Origin: DATEJJ01 sp039649115
GTDB taxonomy: Bacteria; Actinomycetota; Actinomycetes; Mycobacteriales; Micromonosporaceae
DNA: 20,114 bases
Assembly: GCA_039649115.1 (NCBI GenBank)
Contig: JBBWZQ010000124.1
Span: forward strand, 1 to 20,114
Reading direction: 5' to 3'
The notes beneath the pieces are model-generated. The model ran no database searches. It worked only from the letters and a program-made list of their open reading frames with translations, and was not told where the DNA came from. The position numbers were made by a program, and so were the translations under genes. Each line of letters begins with the position of its first letter. The first letter of the stretch is position 1. Below, one piece after another: positions 14,999 through 20,114 of the stretch.

Positions 14999-15762
14999 CA
15001 GGTACCGTCCACTGTGGTCACTCGCGACCAGGGCAGCGCGATCCGCCCGGCCAGGCCGATCAGCGCGTACGCGACGCCGGCGAGCGCTCCGGCGACCAGG
15101 GCGATGCCCCAGGTGCGGGCCACCTCCAGCTGCTGCTCGCTGATCGTCATCGCGACGCCCAGCCCCGCGTCGACGCGGCCCAGGTACTCACCGATGATCG
15201 CGCCGAGCAGGGCGGCGGGTGCCGCGATCTTCAGCGCCGCGACGGTACTCGGCAGGGCGGCGATCGCCCGTACCCGTACCAGCTGCTGCCACCGCCCGCC
15301 TCCGTAGGCGCGCACCACGTCCAATGCGGACTGATCGGCCGAGCGCAGGCCGAGCAGCCCGCCGATCAGCGTGGTGAAGAAGACCGACAGCCCGGCCATC
15401 GCGTCCATCGGCCGGGAGCCGGTGAAGACGAGCGACAGGATCGGCCCGACGGCGACGATCGGCAGGCAGTACGACGCGACCGCCAGCTGGGTCACCACCC
15501 GCTCCAGCGCGGGTACCAGCAGGACCAGCATGGCGCAGCCGAGCGCCAGCGCGTTGCCGAACAGGTACCCGATGAGCGCCTCGGTCCCGGTCTGCCGGAT
15601 GTGCGGCCCGTAGAAGGTCCACCCGTCGTGCCCCACCTGGCGCAGCACCGCCCAGGGCGTGGGTACCCCGTCGGCGGTGGTGAACACGGTCGAGGACAGC
15701 ACCGCCCAGGCCGCGAGCAGCCCGAGGGTGCCCAGCGCGCCACCGAGCCGCCGGCCCGTCAC
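14995..15762 (-). CDS. ABC transporter permease, nitrate/taurine/pyrimidine-precursor type (first permease)
   Basis: Membrane subunit paired with the next permease, implying a heterodimeric channel. The protein has 255 residues, opening MTGRRLGGALGTLGLLAAWAVLSSTVF with the first membrane segment. The EAA loop is VRAYGGGRWQQLVRVRAIAALPSTVAALKIAAPAALLGAIIGEYLG (about 160-205). GTG 15762 was chosen because it overlaps the ATPase stop (GTGA, 15759-15762) and gives a normal length; the frame stays open upstream to 16254 through the ATPase gene, which is a shadow. Most SsuC-type systems have one permease gene forming a homodimer, so two divergent permeases are a distinguishing feature of this importer, as in some thiamine-precursor-type systems. 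Confidence 0.9.
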   Translation of the reverse strand: MTGRRLGGALGTLGLLAAWAVLSSTVFTTADGVPTPWAVLRQVGHDGWTFYGPHIRQTGTEALIGYLFGNALALGCAMLVLLVPALERVVTQLAVASYCLPIVAVGPILSLVFTGSRPMDAMAGLSVFFTTLIGGLLGLRSADQSALDVVRAYGGGRWQQLVRVRAIAALPSTVAALKIAAPAALLGAIIGEYLGRVDAGLGVAMTISEQQLEVARTWGIALVAGALAGVAYALIGLAGRIALPWSRVTTVDGTW

Positions 15763-16583
15763 CCGGCCTCCCCGTGCCCGAACAGCAACTCGGAGAGCTG
15801 GTCCGCGTACCCGTGGAACTCCGGGCTGCGCATCATCGCGGGGGTGCGCGGCCGCGGCAGGTCGATGGGTACCACCGCGACGATCTTCCCCGGCCGCGGC
15901 GACATCACGGCGACCACGTCGGACAGCAGCACGGCCTCGTTGATCGCGTGGGTGACCAGCAGGGTGGTGGTCGCCCGGGCCTGCCAGATCCGCTGCAGCT
16001 CCAGGTTGAGCCGCTGCCGGGTCATGTCGTCCAGCGCGCCGAACGGCTCGTCCAGCAGCAGCACCTTGGGGTCGACCACCAGCGACCGGGCGATGGCGAC
16101 GCGCTGGCGCATGCCGCCGGACAGCTGCGCCGGCCGGGCCTTCTCGAACCCCTCCAGGCCGACCAGGCGGATCAGGTCGGGTACCAGCCGCGGGTCCGGG
16201 TTGATCCCGGCGATCTGCAGCGGCAGCCGGATGTTGCCCGCCACGCTGCGCCACGGCAACAGCGCGCTGTCCTGGAACGCGATGCCGAGATGGTGCCGGC
16301 GGCGGGCCAGCTCCGGCGCCTCGCCGTGCACGAGCGCCACGCCGGCGGTGGGCGGTTCGAGGCCAGCCAGGATGCGCAGCACGGTCGACTTGCCGCAGCC
16401 GGACGGCCCGAGCAGCGCCAGGAACTGCCCCTCCCGGCTGTCCAGGTCGACGCCGTCCAGCGCGACCACCTGCTGGCGCCCGAGCCGGAACTGCTTGCGC
16501 AGCCCGCGAAGCGACAGGCCGGTACCGCCATCCGGGAGGAGGGCGGCACCGGCCACGGTTTCGTCGACGGGTTGGGAGGTCAC
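15759..16583 (-). CDS. ABC transporter ATP-binding protein (SsuB/TauB/NrtD type)
   Basis: Powers the importer. The protein has 274 residues with every nucleotide-binding motif intact: LLGPSGCGKST (Walker A), FQDSALLPWRSV (Q-loop), LSGGMRQRVAIARSL (signature), VLLLDEPFGALDDMTR (Walker B and D-loop) and LLVTHAINEAVLLSD (H-loop). The sequence LLPWRSVAGNI and DEPFGALDDMTR place it in the nitrate/sulfonate/taurine family. The GTG at 16583 overlaps the stop of the binding-protein gene by 4 bases. A 35-residue or so N-terminal tail (TSQPVDETVAGAALLPDG...) precedes the catalytic domain. Confidence 0.93.
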   Translation of the reverse strand: MTSQPVDETVAGAALLPDGGTGLSLRGLRKQFRLGRQQVVALDGVDLDSREGQFLALLGPSGCGKSTVLRILAGLEPPTAGVALVHGEAPELARRRHHLGIAFQDSALLPWRSVAGNIRLPLQIAGINPDPRLVPDLIRLVGLEGFEKARPAQLSGGMRQRVAIARSLVVDPKVLLLDEPFGALDDMTRQRLNLELQRIWQARATTTLLVTHAINEAVLLSDVVAVMSPRPGKIVAVVPIDLPRPRTPAMMRSPEFHGYADQLSELLFGHGEAG

Positions 16584-17719
16584 GACGCGGACGGGCTCGG
16601 CAGGCCGGGCAGTGCGGTGATCAGCTCGGGCGACTCCTGGTAGATCTCCTTGAGGAGGGACAGGTCGAACAGCTTCTCCGCGGTGAGGCTCAGCCCACCC
16701 GTGCCCAGCGTCTTGATGTTCTCGGCGACCAGTTCGTCGGTGATGGTGAACAGGCCGTTCTTCTTGGTGTCCGCGTTGAGGATCAGCGTGTTCTCCGTGG
16801 TGGACTCCAGCGTCTGCTCGGCCGCGGTGAGCCCGAGGCCCTTGCCGTAGGTGTTGGCGGCCAGCCCCGCGCCGACCGCCGGATCGGCCAGGTTGTCCGT
16901 CCAACCCTTGATCTCCGCCTTGAGGAACGCCTTGAGTACATCGCGCTTGCTGTCGATGGTGTCCTGGCGCACCATGTACGTCTCGCTGACCAGCGGGTAC
17001 CCGAAGTCGGCCAGCAGGAACGTGGTGACCGCGAAGCCCTTGTTGCGCAGGTCGTTCGGCTCGTTGGTGACGAACGAGAACCAGCCGTCGACGGTACCCT
17101 GCGTCAGTGGCAGCGGGTCGAACTGCACCGGTACCTTCGTGATCTTGGATGCGTCGATGCCCGACGCCTTGACGAAGGCCCCCCACACCGACTCGTTGGT
17201 GGCCTGCACCCCGATCTTCTTGCCATACATGTCCTGCGGGGTCTTGATGGGGTTCTTCGCCGTCGACAGGATCGCGAACGGGTTCTTCTGGTACTGCGCC
17301 CCGATGATCTTCAGCGGCGCGCCCTTGACGATCGCGGCGCCGGTGATGTCGGGAGCGCTGATGCCCACGAGCGCCTTCTTCGTCACCACATCGGTCTCCT
17401 GTGGAGTGGCCGACGGGCCGCCGGCGATCAACGTGACGGTTGAGAAGCCCTGTGCCTTGTAGTAGCCCTTGCTGTCGGCGATGTAGCTGCCGGCGAACTC
17501 GACGTTCTTGATCCAGGACAGTCGCAGCGTCAGCGGGCCGAGGTCGGCGGCGCCCGCGCCGCCGCTGGAGCTCGCGGCCGGCGTGGATTTCGAGCCGCAG
17601 GCGGCCAGCAGCGGTCCGCCCGCGGCGGCCAGGCCGCCGAACTGCAGCCCGCGAACAAGCAGACGGCGGCGGGACAGCGCCCGGTCGCCGGGAATGGTGG
17701 AATCCGGATTGTCGCGCAA
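16580..17719 (-). CDS. ABC transporter substrate-binding lipoprotein, NMT1/THI5-like
   Basis: Extracellular receptor of the importer; 379 residues. The N-terminus has a twin-arginine-like SRRRLL (16-21), a hydrophobic stretch and a lipobox LLAAC with Cys41, so it is probably a Tat-exported lipoprotein. The mature domain starts TLRLSWIKNVEFAGSYIADSKGYYKAQGF, the hallmark of NMT1/THI5-like proteins. These bind small nitrogen or sulfur compounds such as sulfonates, nitrate, pyrimidines or flavins. Further family-like segments are KTPQDMYGKKIGVQ and PLTQGTVDGWFSFVTNEP. TTG at 17719 has AAAGGGG (17726-17732) at 6 bases. The gene lies 46 bases after ureD with no convincing terminator, so it is probably in the same operon. 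A nitrogenous ligand linked to ureide or urea metabolism is my inference; a thiamine-precursor role cannot be excluded. Confidence 0.88.
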   Translation of the reverse strand: MRDNPDSTIPGDRALSRRRLLVRGLQFGGLAAAGGPLLAACGSKSTPAASSSGGAGAADLGPLTLRLSWIKNVEFAGSYIADSKGYYKAQGFSTVTLIAGGPSATPQETDVVTKKALVGISAPDITGAAIVKGAPLKIIGAQYQKNPFAILSTAKNPIKTPQDMYGKKIGVQATNESVWGAFVKASGIDASKITKVPVQFDPLPLTQGTVDGWFSFVTNEPNDLRNKGFAVTTFLLADFGYPLVSETYMVRQDTIDSKRDVLKAFLKAEIKGWTDNLADPAVGAGLAANTYGKGLGLTAAEQTLESTTENTLILNADTKKNGLFTITDELVAENIKTLGTGGLSLTAEKLFDLSLLKEIYQESPELITALPGLPSPSAS

Positions 17720-17765
17720 GAACTGCCCCTTTCACACAGCCGGCACAGCACCGGTGATGGCGACG

Positions 17766-18530
17766 CTAGGAACAGCGCGTTGCTGGCGAGTTGCCGGGGT
17801 GTCGCATACGTGTAACGCGCTGGGCCGCGTCCAGCTGGACCCGCACCTGGTGCGCGTCGGCGCCGGTGGCGCTGGCCAGCACCGCCGGTCCGGCCAGCGG
17901 CAGTAGCGCGGCGTCCGGGCCGAGCGGCTGGGCGGCGGGCTTCCCGGCGCCGGCCCAGGACGGCGAGACGACCAGCAGCGAGCCGACCGCCCGGGCGCCG
18001 CCGAGCACGGCCGGCCCGTCCCAGCCCGGTGCGGCCGGCCCGACCGACAGCTCGTGGCGCAGCAGCGGCCGGCCGGCCAGCGTCACGCCGGTGCGCACGG
18101 TGGCGTCCCCCGGCGCCTCGCCGTGCCGCCCGCACACCAGCTCGTCGCGCCACAGCAGGGACGCGTCCCGGTCGAGATCCACAGTGGACAGTACCCGGTG
18201 CCGGCACCCGCCGGCCGCCACGAGCGGCTCGGGCAGCCAGTCGAGCGAGCCGGCCACCGACGCGTCCACATGGGACAGAGACTCCGCGCCGCCCCGGCCC
18301 GGCAGGGCGACCGAGGCGGCGACGGTACGCAGGCACAGCCGGGCCCCGGCACCCACCTCGATCGACAGGTACAGCTCGTCCCCGCCCAGCGGCCCGGCCG
18401 CACCACCCACCAGGTGGACCTGTTCCGGGCCGGTGCGGCGCAGCACCAGCGGCGCTTCGCTGGCGAGCACCACCAGCCGGGTGCCACCGCTGCCGTCGGC
18501 CTCGGCCACGATCCGCGCGTGCGCACGCAT
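17766..18530 (-). CDS. ureD: Urease accessory protein UreD
   Basis: Scaffold that joins UreF and UreG on apo-urease during nickel insertion. The protein has 254 residues. UreD is poorly conserved, but RLVVLASEAPLVLRRTGPEQVHLVGGAAGPLGGDELYLSIEVGAGARLCLRTVAA is the characteristic N-terminal block. Later LDWLPEPLVAAGGCRHRVLSTVDLDRDASLLWRDELVCGRHGE matches the UreD centre. The assignment is reinforced by position directly after ureG, with the ATG sharing one base with the ureG stop (TGATG). It is slightly shorter than many UreD proteins (about 270). Confidence 0.9.
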   Translation of the reverse strand: MRAHARIVAEADGSGGTRLVVLASEAPLVLRRTGPEQVHLVGGAAGPLGGDELYLSIEVGAGARLCLRTVAASVALPGRGGAESLSHVDASVAGSLDWLPEPLVAAGGCRHRVLSTVDLDRDASLLWRDELVCGRHGEAPGDATVRTGVTLAGRPLLRHELSVGPAAPGWDGPAVLGGARAVGSLLVVSPSWAGAGKPAAQPLGPDAALLPLAGPAVLASATGADAHQVRVQLDAAQRVTRMRHPGNSPATRCS

Positions 18531-19297
18531 CAGCCGGACCGGACCGCCCGGCGCACCCAGTACGCGACCGGGTCGGCCGCCGGAGTCTCCACAAGGGACA
18601 GAAACACGGTGGGCAGCTCGCCCCGGCGCGCCGCCGCGTCGCGCGCCATCACACCCAGGTCGGCACCGACCAGGGGCGCCAGGTCGGTCTTGTTGATGAC
18701 CAGCAGGTCGGCCGTTGTCACGCCGGGGCCGCCCTTGCGCGGCACCTTGTCCCCGCCGGACACGTCGAGGACGAAGATCTGCCGGTCCACGAGTCCCTTG
18801 CTGAAGGTCGCGGTGAGGTTGTCCCCGCCGCTCTCCACGAGTACCAGGTCCAGCGGCGCCAGCCGCGCCTCCAGATCCTCCACCGCGTCCAGGTTGGCCG
18901 AGATGTCGTCGCGGATCGCGGTGTGCGGGCAGCAGCCGGTCTCCACCGCGACGATGCGCTCGGGCGCCAGCACGCCGGCGCGGCGCAGGAAGTCGGCGTC
19001 CTCCGTGGTGTAGATGTCGTTGGTCACCACGGCCACCCGCAGCTCACCGGCCAGCGCCCGGCACAGCGCGGCGACCAGCGCGGTCTTGCCCGACCCGACC
19101 GGCCCGCCGATCCCGATCCGCAGCGCCCGCCCGGCCGCCGCCGTCAGGGCCTCGTGCGGGTCGTCGTGCCCATGCGGTGCCCCGGCGGCGTGGTCGTGCC
19201 CATGCGGTGCCCCAGCGGCGTGGTCGTGCAGGTGTGGTGCCCCGGCGGCGTGGTCGTGCGCCGGGGCGGCCGGCGGCGGGGGAGACTCATGAGGCAA
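18530..19297 (-). CDS. ureG: Urease accessory GTPase UreG with His-rich repeat N-terminus
   Basis: SIMIBI-class GTPase that delivers Ni2+ to urease. From TTG 19297 the protein has 255 residues. GGPVGSGKT (64-72) is the P-loop, ETGCCPHTAIRDD (119-131) holds the Cys-Pro-His nickel site, LVESGGDNL is switch-like, and INKTDLAPLVGADLGVM is the guanine-specificity region. Residues 1-50 carry about 12 His, largely in a decapeptide of the form HDHAAGAPHG repeated about three times, coded by 30-bp DNA repeats. TTG was chosen because GGGAGG (19307-19312) lies 9 bases before it; the ATG at 19290 is out of frame. It overlaps the ureF end by 11 bases. The His tail may store nickel, useful since no ureE is seen here. 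Confidence 0.94.
   Translation of the reverse strand: MPHESPPPPAAPAHDHAAGAPHLHDHAAGAPHGHDHAAGAPHGHDDPHEALTAAAGRALRIGIGGPVGSGKTALVAALCRALAGELRVAVVTNDIYTTEDADFLRRAGVLAPERIVAVETGCCPHTAIRDDISANLDAVEDLEARLAPLDLVLVESGGDNLTATFSKGLVDRQIFVLDVSGGDKVPRKGGPGVTTADLLVINKTDLAPLVGADLGVMARDAAARRGELPTVFLSLVETPAADPVAYWVRRAVRSG
19161..19250 (-). repeat. ureG: Three tandem 30-bp repeats in the 5' part of ureG
   Basis: Units lie at 19161-19190, 19191-19220 and 19221-19250, with a partial fourth at 19251-19270. The first two differ at only two positions; the third differs at a few more. Thirty bases equal ten codons, so copy-number change keeps the frame. They encode the His-rich decapeptide of UreG. There are no spacers, so this is not a CRISPR array. 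Confidence 0.9.
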
Positions 19298-20018
19298 AGA
19301 GACGCACCTCCCAGGTGGCGTGCAGTTCCGCGCCGATGTCCGCGAGCGGCGCCGTCGCCGCGGGGAGTCCGGCCAGCGGGCGGTGGGCATAGGCCGCGCC
19401 GCGCGCCGCGGTCTCGTCGCAGGCGCCGGCCAGGCGGGCCAGCAGGGCCTGCACGGGGTACGGGTCCAGCGCCAGCAACCGTACCGCGCTCGCGGCCGGC
19501 CCGGTCAGCACGCCGTACGCGGCGACCAGTGCGGCGTCGCTCGCGGCGAGCCCGGCGGCGGCCGCGACGGTACCGAGTGCCACGGGCTGGTGCGGGTCGG
19601 CGGGCAGCGCGCCGAACACGGGGGACGGCCAGGTGGCCCGGCCCGCCCGGGCGAGCGCCCGCCCCTGCCGCCGGGAAGCGACCCGCAGCGCCGGGGAGGC
19701 GGTGCGCGCATCCAACTCCGCATCCAGCTCGGCCAGGCGAGCCGGAACACCGGCGGCTTCCCGTGCGGTGGCCTCCCCTGCGACGGCTTCCCTTGCGACC
19801 GCTTCCCTTGCGACCGCTTCCCGGGCGGCGGCGGCGAACGCGGCGGCCACCAGTCCGGCGGTGGCCAGCCGGCCTCGGAGGAACGCCGCCAGCGAGTCCA
19901 CGTCGTGTACCCGGCCGGTCGCGCACGCCACCTCCAGCCCGCCGGAGTGCGCATGCCCACCGGCGGGGTACCGGCCGTCGGCCAGGAGCAGGAGCGCGGA
20001 CAGGGAGGACACATCCAT
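19287..20018 (-). CDS. ureF: Urease accessory protein UreF
   Basis: All-helical partner of UreD that regulates UreG GTPase activity during urease activation. From ATG 20018 the protein has 243 residues and opens with a short lead-in to LLLLADGRYPAGGHAHSGGLEVA, the UreF N-terminal signature. GAGG (20026-20029) lies 7 bases before this ATG; a GTG at 20021 is directly adjacent and would add one residue. The C-terminal half includes RQGRALARAGRATWPSPVFGALPADPHQPVALG and DEtAARGAAYAHRPLAG-like segments of the family. Residues about 58-90 form an Ala/Glu/Arg helix built from a pentapeptide repeat (AREAV), coded by 15-bp DNA repeats, that looks like an expansion. First visible gene of the minus-strand operon. 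Confidence 0.92.
   Translation of the reverse strand: MDVSSLSALLLLADGRYPAGGHAHSGGLEVACATGRVHDVDSLAAFLRGRLATAGLVAAAFAAAAREAVAREAVAREAVAGEATAREAAGVPARLAELDAELDARTASPALRVASRRQGRALARAGRATWPSPVFGALPADPHQPVALGTVAAAAGLAASDAALVAAYGVLTGPAASAVRLLALDPYPVQALLARLAGACDETAARGAAYAHRPLAGLPAATAPLADIGAELHATWEVRLFAS
19755..19829 (-). repeat. ureF: Five tandem 15-bp repeats in ureF
   Basis: Units of 15 bases start at 19755, 19770, 19785, 19800 and 19815; the central two are nearly identical (GCTTCCCTTGCGAC core). They encode tandem AREAV-type pentapeptides on the minus strand. The unit length keeps the reading frame whatever the copy number. They sit in a helical part of UreF that seems able to vary in length. 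Confidence 0.85.
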
Positions 20019-20021
20019 CAC

Positions 20022-20114
20022 CCCACCTCAGCTGATCCAGTGCTGCGCTTATCGATCTTGGCGCGCCAAGCGCGATCCGCGAACAGTCTGACGTATCCGT
20101 GGCGGCACTGATAC
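20022..20114 (-). other. Right edge upstream of ureF: no gene recognised; contains a 14-bp palindrome
   Basis: This stretch is less GC-rich than the genes. It holds the perfect palindrome CTTGGCGCGCCAAG (20057-20070), and GCGCTT (20045-20050) pairs with AAGCGC (20068-20073) around it. One minus-strand frame is open from 20113 to a TGA at 20018-20020 (31 codons), but its codon third positions are not as GC-rich as in real genes here and it does not resemble the end of urease alpha. It may be an intergenic palindromic repeat or part of the ureF leader. Confidence 0.3.

Noticed and set aside
15759..17735. A 658-codon minus-strand frame that would fuse a long N-terminal part to the ABC ATPase
   Set aside because: The upstream part is an out-of-frame reading of the binding-protein gene; the real start is the GTG at 16583 that overlaps the binding-protein stop.
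19141..19270. CRISPR-like repeats
   Set aside because: The 30-bp units are directly adjacent without spacers and encode a regular His-rich peptide in frame with UreG.
20018..20113. C-terminal end of urease alpha (ureC) overlapping ureF
   Set aside because: The open frame does not resemble the urease alpha tail and its codon use is not typical of genes here.

Overview
The window is a high-GC (about 70% or more by eye) stretch with densely packed, mostly overlapping genes. Many starts are GTG or TTG. This, together with the gene families present, points to an actinomycete. I would guess Micromonosporaceae, but that is an impression from gene style and not something the sequence proves.

Left edge (2-160): the last 52 codons of a secreted-glycosidase-type gene ending in a CBM9-like sugar-binding domain. 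A 121-base gap follows that probably holds the promoter of a long plus-strand operon (282-11960). This operon encodes purine ring breakdown almost end to end: OHCU decarboxylase, 5-hydroxyisourate hydrolase, uricase, a three-subunit xanthine dehydrogenase (FAD, 2Fe-2S and molybdopterin subunits) with an 8-oxoguanine deaminase gene set between the small and large subunits, malate synthase, an unassigned CitE/HpcH-fold protein, allantoinase and allantoicase. Most junctions are 4-base ATGA/GTGA overlaps or gaps under 30 bases. In pathway order, xanthine or 8-oxoguanine gives urate, then 5-hydroxyisourate, OHCU, allantoin, allantoate, and ureidoglycolate plus urea. Malate synthase would take up the glyoxylate. 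A recognisable ureidoglycolate lyase is missing, and the CitE-like protein is the only enzyme here without an assigned step.

Middle (12097-14107): on the minus strand lies a ribosomal-protection tetracycline-resistance GTPase of the OtrA/TetM type. It starts with TTG behind a good ribosome binding site. A 35-codon leader ORF and a GC-rich hairpin lie upstream of it, which suggests regulated expression.

Right (14219-20018): a second minus-strand operon reads ureF, ureG, ureD, then a complete NMT1/TauA-type ABC importer (lipoprotein, ATPase, two permeases). The urease accessory genes fit the urea released by allantoicase and ureidoglycolate breakdown. Urease structural genes and ureE are not in the window. 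ureG and ureF both carry in-frame tandem DNA repeats, a His-rich 30-bp repeat in ureG and an Ala/Glu/Arg 15-bp repeat in ureF.

No transcriptional regulator, tRNA, rRNA, insertion sequence, phage gene or CRISPR array was seen. Nothing in the window is plainly a new system. The points most worth checking are the CitE-like protein, the urease/importer operon, the leader in front of the resistance gene, and the inverted repeat built into the start of the xanthine dehydrogenase large subunit.
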